A stretch of DNA of 64,000 nt from Cerasicoccus sp. TK19100 (GTDB lineage: Bacteria > Verrucomicrobiota > Verrucomicrobiia > Opitutales > Cerasicoccaceae). The notes below the pieces were generated by a model. It saw nothing but the letters and a program-made list of their open reading frames with translations. It made no database searches and had not been told where the DNA came from. A program made the translations under genes and the position numbers. This document shows, one piece after another, positions 43,843 to 51,574 of this stretch. The stretch spans positions 792,033 to 856,032 of the forward strand of contig NZ_JAPWDU010000001.1 of the NCBI RefSeq assembly GCF_027257155.1, given 5' to 3'. Numbering within the stretch: the first letter of the stretch is position 1; the number at the start of each line of letters is the position of its first letter.

Positions 43843-46167
43843 TTAAAGGGTGATTTCGAGAACGTTGATTTCGTCGGAAAGTGACTCAGTGCAAATCGGA
43901 TCGTCATTGATCGGAATGCCATTTAAGGTGCGAGAGGTTTGGCCAGTGCGCCGCCAGTGGATGACGAGTTTGCGGCCGCGATAGGTGCGGGTCAACTTTG
44001 CATGCGGCCAGTCAGTGGGCAGATCGCCGGAGATTTGCAAACCACCGATGACGGCCTTGACGCCAAGAATGCCTTCGATCGCGCAGCGGAATGCCCAACC
44101 GGCTGCGCCGGTGCGCCAGGAGAATAACGAGCGTCCGGCGCGATCACCAGACTCCGGCGCGGCGTAGGAATTGGTCAACGAAAACGGTTCTTGGCGGCTC
44201 ACGCCTGGCGGGTTGTTTGGGTTGGTCGGCAGAATGCGTTTAAAAATGTCGAGCCCGTAGTCCACTTGCTTTGTCATGCAAAGTGCGTAAGCCATAAACA
44301 TCGTGCCGTGGCAGTAGTTGCCGCCGTTTTCCAGTGTGCCTGGTGGTGTCGCGCTGAGGTGCCCGATAGCGGGGTCGTAGTTTTGGTAGGGCGGGGTGAG
44401 CAGGCGGAATCCGTGTGCGCACTCCAGGCGTTCGCGGACGGCCTGAACAATGTGGGGCGTCTGTTCCTGCGTTGCGATGCCGGAGAGCATGCTCCAGGCT
44501 TGGGGTAGCACATAGATGGAGCCGTGTTCGTTGGTTGGGGCACCTACTGGGGCGCCGGCATCGGTGAATGCGCGGCTATACCACTGACCGGTCCAGGCTT
44601 CACGGCGGATGATGCTGATCAGCTCAGCATGGCGCGAAGCAAAAGCTTTGGCGTCTTGCTTTGCATCGCAAAGTGTTGCGATTTCAATCATCTTGGCGAA
44701 TGACTCAACTAGTGCCATGCTGGTCCAGACGCTTTGACCGCGCCCTTCGCGGCCAACGCCGGTTAGGCGGTCGTTCCAGTCGCCAAAGGGCATCAGGCAA
44801 AGGCCGCGGTCTCCCCGATGTTCCCAGAGGTAATCCACTGCGCGCTTGAGGTGCTCATAGGTGGTGCCGCGTTGATCGGATTCGAAGAACGGGGCCTCAT
44901 GCTGGAGGACATCCACGTCGCCGCTTTCGGCGATGTAGGCGTGGGTGGCGAAGATAAGCCAAGCGCCACCATCATTATATTGGTCGCGCACAATGGGAGC
45001 CCAGCGTCGAACGGTGCGTCCATCGGGATACTGGTAAGGCAGGCAGTCGAGAATCATCTCACGAGAGCGTGAGGCATCCAGCAGCGTGAAGGCCCAGGCG
45101 TCCTGGTTGCTGTCGCGGAATCCCTTGCCCCAGCCACGGTTCCAGTACGCGCAGTAGGTAAGCTGATGCTTTATCCAGGTATTGACGAAGAGGTCGAACT
45201 CGGCGTCTGGTGTCTCAACTTCGATGCGGCTGTAGAGCTCATTTTGCCAGGCAGACTGCTGGTCGCGCGAGTTTGCAATGTCACTGCGCGTTACGCGTTG
45301 GTCGTCAGTGGTTACGCGTTGACCAAGGCCCAGAGTGAAATGCATTTGCCGCTCGGTGCCGGGCTTGAACACGCAGTCAATAAAGCCAGCGAGAATGGGC
45401 GATTCGATCGGAGAATGGTCATCGGGCCATTGCTTCAAGAGCGACTGCGGACGCGCTCGAGAGCCGTAAGCTCCAGTGAAGTCAGTCTGGTCAAAGAGAT
45501 GTCCATTTAGCGGTTCGCTTGCTTCGAGCCATGCGGTGTGCTGGCCCGTCGAGTCAAGGAGATTGGTGGTTTCAATAACTCTGCAATCGGTCGAGTGGCG
45601 TGCCCGAAACACATCGGTAGCGCCAAACTTACCATCGCCCATGGAGAGATTCAGTTCGCAGAGGAAAACGATGCGCCATTGTGAGATGGCATTGCGTATA
45701 TTGTGCACCCGGATTTCGAAATACTCGCGCGGATGCGTTGCGTCTACTGATTGCGTCACCTCGACTTGCAGGCCATATTGCTCCAGCATTGTTTTGCTGG
45801 TATTGAGGCCAATGCGGTGCTCGAAACTGTGGTATGAGTCATCGCAAAGTGGCGCATAGCCGGGATTGAAAAGCTCACCGGTGTCAGTGTTTTGGAGATA
45901 AATGTATTTGTTTCCGCTCCAGTTTAAAAGCGTGATTTGACCATCTGTAGGCTCCCGCGAGTAGCTGATGCCGCCGGAGCAATGGGTGGGCTGCGCATTG
46001 TAGCCCATGTTCCAGAGGATATTCTTCCAAGGGCGGGGTGCTAATGGAGTGTTTAGGACGAATTCGCGGTTCTTCTGATCAAAGTATCCAATTCCGTCGA
46101 CTGAAATGTCGTTGGAGCTGATAGCGACTGCGGATTCCGGTATTACCTCGGGTGCTGAGCTGGTCAT
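43843..46167 (-). CDS. GH94-type glycoside phosphorylase
   Basis: 774 residues, no signal peptide, so cytoplasmic. The N-terminal sandwich starts YFDQKNREFVLNTPLAPRPW and contains WKNILWNMGYN. The catalytic (alpha/alpha)6 domain has GKGFRDSNQDAWAF (about 347-360), WAPIVRDQYNDGG, and MPFGDWNDRL with Asp466 at the position of the catalytic acid in cellobiose and chitobiose phosphorylases. SRQEPFSLTNSYAAPESG is the phosphate-site-type loop region. It would release a sugar 1-phosphate from a disaccharide by phosphorolysis, saving ATP. A 20-base near-palindrome lies just upstream of its start (46192-46211) and probably regulates it. The disaccharide is not known. Confidence 0.85.
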   Translation of the reverse strand: MTSSAPEVIPESAVAISSNDISVDGIGYFDQKNREFVLNTPLAPRPWKNILWNMGYNAQPTHCSGGISYSREPTDGQITLLNWSGNKYIYLQNTDTGELFNPGYAPLCDDSYHSFEHRIGLNTSKTMLEQYGLQVEVTQSVDATHPREYFEIRVHNIRNAISQWRIVFLCELNLSMGDGKFGATDVFRARHSTDCRVIETTNLLDSTGQHTAWLEASEPLNGHLFDQTDFTGAYGSRARPQSLLKQWPDDHSPIESPILAGFIDCVFKPGTERQMHFTLGLGQRVTTDDQRVTRSDIANSRDQQSAWQNELYSRIEVETPDAEFDLFVNTWIKHQLTYCAYWNRGWGKGFRDSNQDAWAFTLLDASRSREMILDCLPYQYPDGRTVRRWAPIVRDQYNDGGAWLIFATHAYIAESGDVDVLQHEAPFFESDQRGTTYEHLKRAVDYLWEHRGDRGLCLMPFGDWNDRLTGVGREGRGQSVWTSMALVESFAKMIEIATLCDAKQDAKAFASRHAELISIIRREAWTGQWYSRAFTDAGAPVGAPTNEHGSIYVLPQAWSMLSGIATQEQTPHIVQAVRERLECAHGFRLLTPPYQNYDPAIGHLSATPPGTLENGGNYCHGTMFMAYALCMTKQVDYGLDIFKRILPTNPNNPPGVSRQEPFSLTNSYAAPESGDRAGRSLFSWRTGAAGWAFRCAIEGILGVKAVIGGLQISGDLPTDWPHAKLTRTYRGRKLVIHWRRTGQTSRTLNGIPINDDPICTESLSDEINVLEITL

Positions 46168-46191
46168 GATTTAAAAGCCATGTAAATTCAA

Positions 46192-46211
46192 CTATTACGT
46201 ATACGCAATAG
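46192..46211. promoter_or_regulatory. Putative operator upstream of the GH94 gene
   Basis: CTATTACGTATACGCAATAG is a 20-base palindrome with one mismatched pair (9 of 10 pairs), centred on GTATAC and ending 25 bases before the minus-strand start at 46167. Size and symmetry fit a LacI-type dimer site. Similar half-sites occur at 29137-29148 and 29487-29495. Confidence 0.5.
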
Positions 46212-46527
46212 AAAAGTATAGGATTCCAGTTTGACCGTTAGTTGGCCTAAGTAATTGTCGTTCGTGGGCTGTTCCCGGGAATCGGTTCGCTGGGCACTGG
46301 GGTAGGAGTGGAGCTTTTAATTTTGTAAGTTTCTATATACTAATATTTTAATGGAATATTGTATGCCGTAATAATTCGGGGTCTTTGTTGGCTTTCCTGT
46401 TTTGATCCCGGTTAAAGTGAATGTTACGAATGTACTTACACAGTTAATTGATTCGTGTGATGTTATTCTAAAATCGCTTGAAGCTGCGTTGTTTAGAGTG
46501 ATGACGGTAATTCTTTCAAAGATTCTT

Positions 46528-46549
46528 ATTGCTTTTACGTAAAAGCAAT
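46528..46549. promoter_or_regulatory. Perfect 22-bp palindrome upstream of the PEP-CTERM gene
   Basis: ATTGCTTTTAC is followed at once by its exact complement GTAAAAGCAAT. It lies 58 bases before the start at 46608 and 32 bases before the CTCTCACCCC leader. It is a good candidate for a transcription-factor site; a promoter hairpin is less likely because there is no loop. Confidence 0.5.
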
Positions 46550-46607
46550 CGTAGCTTTTCGTCGTCTAGAGATAATCACGCTCTCACCCCAACCCAAAAC
46601 ATACATT

Positions 46608-47303
46608 ATGAAGACGCACTTACTCCCGCTTACTCTCATTGGCATGTCCGCCATTTCTGCTTCTGCAGTAACTATTGTGAATCAAGGCTTTGAGACTTCC
46701 GGTGATACCTGGAATTTTACGCTCGATCCCAATGCAACCTTCGATGGCGGTGGTGACACTTGGGCCGCGACAACCGGGATGGCCGGCTTTTCTGCTATAA
46801 CTGGACCACAACAAGGCACGCAGTACTGGGGTGGCCGCGACATGGATGGTAACGCCGCCTTCACTAGCTCGACTCGTGGTTGGCTCGTCTTTGAGGATAT
46901 CGATGTCTCGGGCTACGAGAGCAAAACACTGACTTTTTACTGGTCGGGACAAAGTGCGGTTGAGGAGATCGGTTATTTGGTGGCCACCACCACTGACGGC
47001 AACAGCGCTTCGATTACCCCAAATCTGGACATCCTTACGCCGGTCAGCGGTGGGGTGACATTGGCGGCCAACGAAGCTGGTACTTTTTTACAGGACTGGA
47101 CCGAAGTTACGATCAACATCGCTGACAACGTGACCAATGTATCCTTTGCTCTGTATGGCCTTTCCGATGGTGGCACCCGCTACCTGGCATTTGATGATGT
47201 CGTGCTTGCGGGCACGGTTATTCCGGAACCGTCGACGGTAGCGCTGGGTGTGGCTGGCCTGGTCGGTGCCGTGGCGCTTATGCGTCGTCAAAAGCGTTCC
47301 TAA
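46608..47303 (+). CDS. PEP-CTERM sorting domain protein
   Basis: 231 residues with a signal peptide (about 1-20, ending ISASAV). The C-terminal IPEPSTVALGVAGLVGAVAL plus RRQKRS is the exosortase signal. The body (VNQGFETSGDTWNFTLDPN, GTQYWGGRDMDG, FEDIDVSGYESKTLTFYW) is paralogous to the protein at 40618-41334. A 22-bp palindrome and a CTCTCACCCC leader precede it, and a strong hairpin follows, so it is a single-gene transcript. It is a likely cell-surface protein of unknown ligand. Confidence 0.87.
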   Translation: MKTHLLPLTLIGMSAISASAVTIVNQGFETSGDTWNFTLDPNATFDGGGDTWAATTGMAGFSAITGPQQGTQYWGGRDMDGNAAFTSSTRGWLVFEDIDVSGYESKTLTFYWSGQSAVEEIGYLVATTTDGNSASITPNLDILTPVSGGVTLAANEAGTFLQDWTEVTINIADNVTNVSFALYGLSDGGTRYLAFDDVVLAGTVIPEPSTVALGVAGLVGAVALMRRQKRS

Positions 47304-47380
47304 TTGTTCATCGCGGCTGAATTTTCGGTCCCGATTTTTTCACCTTTAGAGCGTTAGGGCTGGGGGGCTCTTCGCGCACG

Positions 47381-47432
47381 TTTTCGCTTTGGCGGCGCAC
47401 TATGGTTCTGGCCGTAGCCGCCAAAGCGAAAA
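47381..47432 (+). terminator. Terminator hairpin after the PEP-CTERM gene
   Basis: TTTTCGCTTTGGCGGC (47381-47396) pairs exactly with 47417-47432 in a 16-bp stem with a 20-base loop. It lies 78 bases past the stop and 41 bases before the next start. Confidence 0.65.
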
Positions 47433-47473
47433 TATTCATTACCCCATAAAACATCTCTTACTCCGCCCAACTC

Positions 47474-50272
47474 ATGATGTTCTATCCCTTTAAGGCATGT
47501 TGTTTGTTCTGTCTGATCTCCCTGATGGCACCTTTGGCAATTGCTGGAGAATGGGTCAGTGGTCTGTTTCAGGGAGATTGCGCCATGCCATATATGCTTT
47601 ATCTGCCCGACGACTTTGATGCAGATGGTACCGAGCAATATCCACTCATTATTAACCTCCACGGACAAGGGGAAAAGGGCAAGCCTGACGGCAGTGACAA
47701 TGGCGATCAGCTCGATCCTGCGACATCGCGTTGGACGAGTTCTGCCAATCAAAATTATCAGCGCTCGATGGTCCTTGCGCCTCAGGTTGTCACCGATGGG
47801 CCTGGCACTGGTAATTGGACAAACTACCGCGAGCTTTACACGTTTGAGGACCTTTTAGACTACGTGGTAGCGAATTATCCGGTGAACGAGGACCGCGTAT
47901 ACATATCCGGTATCTCGATGGGCGGCAATGGCGCTTGGTTTTATGGCGGTCAGTTTCGTGATCGCGTTGCGGCGATTGCACCGGGGGTTGGCTATGGATC
48001 TCCCAAAGAAAGTTACCCGTTGAAGGATATGCCTATTTGGACGATCACTGCGGATAACGATAGTATCAGCTTTAAAGGCACTTTGAGTTACGTTAATTTA
48101 ACAACACAATATGGGGCAAAGCCGATCCTCACTCAATATGCAACCGGGGGCCATGGCGTCTCAGGCTCGGGCTTCGCAACACCGGGTTTCTATGAGTGGA
48201 TGATGGCTCAACGGCGTAATCAGCCCGCGATGGAGCTGCAACATCCCTTCGTGCGTATCGAGTCGCCGACCACAGATGATTCACTTTTTACGAATGATGC
48301 TACGATCAGCCTGAGCGGAACATTGGGTGATGAAACTACGGCGGTTACTGTCGTGCGTTGGACACGTTACGGGCCCGATGGTGAAGAGGCGAGAGGTGAT
48401 GCCACGGGTGTAACGCCTTGGAGCGTTGACGATATTCCGCTGGTTCAGGGAGACAACCTGATCGTCATTGAGGCGGAGGGCACTAGCTACAGCAGTAGTA
48501 AAGGCGGGATGACGAAATTTCGGGATAACATTCACGTGCGCTACATGCCTGTTGGCGCGGAGACAGAATACCCGACTGTCTCGATCGTTTCACCGGATGC
48601 GGGACCAGATCGCTACGAAGTAACCACCGACAAGATTTCCGTAGGTGGCACTGCCTCGGACAATGTTGGCGTTACTCAAATACGTTGGGCTAACAACCGG
48701 GGGCCGATTTCCGGTACGGCATCTGGAACTGACAATTGGATCGTTCCAGATATTCAGTTGGAGTTCGGACTCAATGTCATTCAAATCACGGCTATTGATG
48801 CCGCGAACAATCGCACGACTGTGGAGTTTGATGTTTGGTATGATAACCTCAGCGATAGTGGTAGTGGCAGCGGAAATCAGCCACCCGTCATAACGCTTCA
48901 GGATGACTTTACGCTCAGCCTGCCCGTTAACCGAACTGCGATCAGTGGGGAAGTGAGCGATGATGGCCTGCCGGATGGAGCAGGGATTTCCACCGTGTGG
49001 TCGATGGTCAGTGGGCCGGCCCCGGTCCACTTCGATGATGTGTACCAAGTCGATACGTTTGCTGATTTTTCTGCGGCGGGCGTTTACATCTTGCGGCTAT
49101 CTGCTGATGACTCGGAGGAGTCGTCAACGGCAGATTTGATCGTGACGGTTAGCGATACTCCGATTGGTGCCGCAAACACATTATTTTATCAGGATTTCGG
49201 GACATCCAGCGTTTACACGGATTACATCAGCGACGACCCAACGCAGTTCTTTAATGACATCAGTGCCGAGACAAATGGCGGAGTTTGGTCAATTGATAGC
49301 GGTGTCCTCATTAATGTGCGAAGCGGCGTTACCAGCAGTGATGACGATGCGGGGGTAACGATTTTGCGAACCATGCCTGAAGGGACTGAGTTGGTGAAGG
49401 TATCCTTTGATATGGGTATCATGAATGCCTCCAGCTCATCGGATCTGTTTTACATCGAGATGGGAGATTACGGGAGCATCATTGACTATGGTACGGCGGG
49501 TTCGCACAGCGTCCATGCCGCACGGCTCAATGTGCGGGGTGGGGGTGCCAACAAGTTTTCCGTGCGAGTAAACGGTTCCAATGTCGGTGACTATCCGGCA
49601 ACTGGCGAGCTACTGAATTGGACTTGGTACGTGAATCGGTCTTCAGCGGAAGCTTCCTACACCGGCCCGGATGGCGGCGTTTATGTGCTTTCTGCGGGGG
49701 CGACTTCTATCTGGATCGGAGATGCGATCATCCACGGAAACTTGACGATGGAAACCGGATTTACGGCCGCGCTGAGAGACTTTCGGATCAGGCTGAACTC
49801 TGGTGTCGGCATCACGGTAAAGTTAGACAATCTGAAGATTGAGGACGCGTTAAATTCCTCACCTCCGGACTACTTTGGCGGATGGGTGGACGCGGAAGGT
49901 TTATCCGGTTCCGATGCCGTTGCCAATGCTGATCCAGACGGAGATTCGCTGCCAAACATTCTGGAGTTTGTGCTCAACCTGGACCCTGGCGATCCGCGCA
50001 ACGAGAGTGAGAGAATGCCTGAGCAAACTATTGTTCAAATGGGAGGGCAGCGGTTTTTGCAACTCGTGTTTGATCGCTTGGAAGCTATTGGAGCAGTCTC
50101 AGTGATCATAGAAGTTTCCGATGATTTGAATACGTGGTATTCGGGGCCGGAATACACGCTGCTCGCTGCGCCGGCTGCAAACGGAGATGGCACGGTTCGC
50201 ATGCAAGTGATGGATCGAACGCCTTTATCCGGCGACGACTGTCGATTCATGCGCGTGAGGGTGGCGGAGTAA
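47474..50272 (+). CDS. Secreted multidomain esterase with Ig-like domains and shared module
   Basis: 932 residues with a signal peptide (about 1-24, ending LAIAGE). The alpha/beta hydrolase domain (about 28-250) has LIINLHGQGEKG and GISMGGNGAW with the nucleophile at Ser148; GGHGVSG probably supplies the His. It resembles PHB-depolymerase and feruloyl-esterase-like enzymes. Two Ig-like domains follow (about 258-355 and 365-460), then a PKD/cadherin-like domain (about 470-560) and the shared module (49181-49852). The C-terminus has DPDGDSLPNILEFVLNLDP and a terminal beta domain common in secreted verrucomicrobial enzymes. A Met at residue 2 is an alternative start. It probably de-esterifies the same substrate as the 33 kb protein. 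A LacI gene follows. Confidence 0.82.
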   Translation: MMFYPFKACCLFCLISLMAPLAIAGEWVSGLFQGDCAMPYMLYLPDDFDADGTEQYPLIINLHGQGEKGKPDGSDNGDQLDPATSRWTSSANQNYQRSMVLAPQVVTDGPGTGNWTNYRELYTFEDLLDYVVANYPVNEDRVYISGISMGGNGAWFYGGQFRDRVAAIAPGVGYGSPKESYPLKDMPIWTITADNDSISFKGTLSYVNLTTQYGAKPILTQYATGGHGVSGSGFATPGFYEWMMAQRRNQPAMELQHPFVRIESPTTDDSLFTNDATISLSGTLGDETTAVTVVRWTRYGPDGEEARGDATGVTPWSVDDIPLVQGDNLIVIEAEGTSYSSSKGGMTKFRDNIHVRYMPVGAETEYPTVSIVSPDAGPDRYEVTTDKISVGGTASDNVGVTQIRWANNRGPISGTASGTDNWIVPDIQLEFGLNVIQITAIDAANNRTTVEFDVWYDNLSDSGSGSGNQPPVITLQDDFTLSLPVNRTAISGEVSDDGLPDGAGISTVWSMVSGPAPVHFDDVYQVDTFADFSAAGVYILRLSADDSEESSTADLIVTVSDTPIGAANTLFYQDFGTSSVYTDYISDDPTQFFNDISAETNGGVWSIDSGVLINVRSGVTSSDDDAGVTILRTMPEGTELVKVSFDMGIMNASSSSDLFYIEMGDYGSIIDYGTAGSHSVHAARLNVRGGGANKFSVRVNGSNVGDYPATGELLNWTWYVNRSSAEASYTGPDGGVYVLSAGATSIWIGDAIIHGNLTMETGFTAALRDFRIRLNSGVGITVKLDNLKIEDALNSSPPDYFGGWVDAEGLSGSDAVANADPDGDSLPNILEFVLNLDPGDPRNESERMPEQTIVQMGGQRFLQLVFDRLEAIGAVSVIIEVSDDLNTWYSGPEYTLLAAPAANGDGTVRMQVMDRTPLSGDDCRFMRVRVAE
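49181..49852 (+). repeat. Shared ~225-residue module, copy 4
   Basis: It has LFYQDFGTSS, NDISAETNGGVWSI, LFYIEMGDYGS, RLNVRG, SYTGPD and RDFRIRLNS. It is the most diverged copy. Confidence 0.75.
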
Positions 50273-50402
50273 GCGCCAATTTGCTGACTTTTTCGCTAAT
50301 AAGTAATAGACTGGCCTTGCGTGCTGCGGTCGTTGGGGTTCGAAAAATAGCCTCGCTGTTGGGTTGTAAAGCCATCCGGTTTGCTACTATGTTATGCGTT
50401 AG

Positions 50403-51446
50403 ATGAGCGCAAAACGTGGTAGGAAACCAAAGAAAGAAGACGCACGCCCCAAGGTGCAAGACCTGGTCGCATTGACGGGATACTCGCAGGGAGCGATATC
50501 GCGGGCTTTTAATGGCGGTGAAGGCATTAGCGATTCGACACGCGAAAAGATTCTTAAGGCAGCGCGTGAGATCGGATACCATCCTAATCCATCTGCACGA
50601 AACTTCAAACGGGGATACTCGGGCCGCATCGGCATCATTTTGCCCAACTTGAGCAACTCGAATTATTCCGAGCTCTACGAGCATCTGGATTTGATCAACA
50701 CCGAGGCTGGGTTGTCGACCATTCTGGCGCTCACGCATAACTCTCAGGAGGTCGAGGCGGATACAATGCTTCACTGGTCCGCTGGTGAGACGGATGCGTT
50801 TGTGGTTAACCCCGTTCCTGATATGGTGAATTTGCCGCTTTACTTGAAATTAAAGTCCTGGAGATTCCCGATTCTGTTTTTATACGAGAGCTGCGGCGAA
50901 CAGTTTGACAGCCTTACCATTGATTACCGGATGAGTATGCGTCAGGCGATGTCCTATCTTCGGGATGTGGGCCATAAAAAGGTTTCCTACGTCGGCACTG
51001 GCATGAAAGATCGTCCCGTCGGCAAACACGCGATGTTCATCGAATGGGCGCGCGAGTTTGGGCTGGTGTATGATGAAGAGCTATCGGTGATCGGGGTGGA
51101 CGGCGATGTTGCCGGCCAGCGGGCGTTCAGCCATTGGCGGTTAAAAGGGCAGCGCCCTACAGCGATCGTTGCGTTCAATGACCACACGGCGATGTCGATC
51201 ATCAGCGAGGCCGAGGGGGAGGGCATTCGCATTCCTGAAGAAATGTCGATTCTCGGAAGTGACGACATTGCCAGTGCGAAGGCCGTGGGTTTATCGACGA
51301 TTCGAGTGGACCGTTTGAACATGGCTAAGACTATCGACGAGATTCTGCGCAATCGCATGAAAGACTTTGACTCGCCGATTCAGCTGCAACGCATGACTTC
51401 GGAGCTCGTGGTGCGTCGCACGATGGGGCCGCCCAAGAAACGCTAG
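50403..51446 (+). CDS. LacI family transcriptional regulator
   Basis: 347 residues. The DNA-binding domain (about 20-65) reads VQDLVALTGYSQGAISRAFNGGEGISDSTREKI, followed by IGYHPNPSARNFKRG. The sensor domain starts IGIILPNLSN and ends with the DD(I/V)A pattern LGSDDIASAKAVGLSTIRVD, both typical of LacI/GalR. The N-terminus is basic (KRGRKPKKED). It stands at the end of the 29-50 kb polysaccharide region, and is the obvious candidate regulator for the palindromes at 46.2 and 46.5 kb. The inducer is unknown. Confidence 0.9.
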   Translation: MSAKRGRKPKKEDARPKVQDLVALTGYSQGAISRAFNGGEGISDSTREKILKAAREIGYHPNPSARNFKRGYSGRIGIILPNLSNSNYSELYEHLDLINTEAGLSTILALTHNSQEVEADTMLHWSAGETDAFVVNPVPDMVNLPLYLKLKSWRFPILFLYESCGEQFDSLTIDYRMSMRQAMSYLRDVGHKKVSYVGTGMKDRPVGKHAMFIEWAREFGLVYDEELSVIGVDGDVAGQRAFSHWRLKGQRPTAIVAFNDHTAMSIISEAEGEGIRIPEEMSILGSDDIASAKAVGLSTIRVDRLNMAKTIDEILRNRMKDFDSPIQLQRMTSELVVRRTMGPPKKR

Positions 51447-51519
51447 TGCTTTAATATAATCCACGATTTTGCTGAGTGCGCAGTGGAGCACTTATTTTGA
51501 TTTGTGGTAATTAGAGCGC

Positions 51520-51548
51520 AAAAAGGGACGGCTTGTCTGAGCCGTCCC
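51520..51548 (-). terminator. Intrinsic terminator of htpG
   Basis: On the minus strand GGGACGGC (51541-51548) pairs with its complement (51525-51532) over an 8-base loop, followed by a run of five T (51520-51524). It lies 27 bases past the htpG stop. Confidence 0.85.
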
Positions 51549-51574
51549 CTGATAAATAGGTCTGATAATGCCGC

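Larger units (their letters stand above)
46168..46607. other. Divergent intergenic region with two palindromes
   Basis: 440 bases, AT-rich. They contain a near-palindrome at 46192-46211, a perfect 22-bp palindrome at 46528-46549 and a CTCTCACCCC leader at 46581-46590. No coding sequence or RNA gene is supported. Confidence 0.6.

Noticed and set aside
29597..50272. A Bacteroidota-type polysaccharide utilisation locus
   Set aside because: No SusC/SusD-like pair, no hybrid two-component or ECF/anti-sigma regulators, and no sulfatases are present; the layout is of the verrucomicrobial type.
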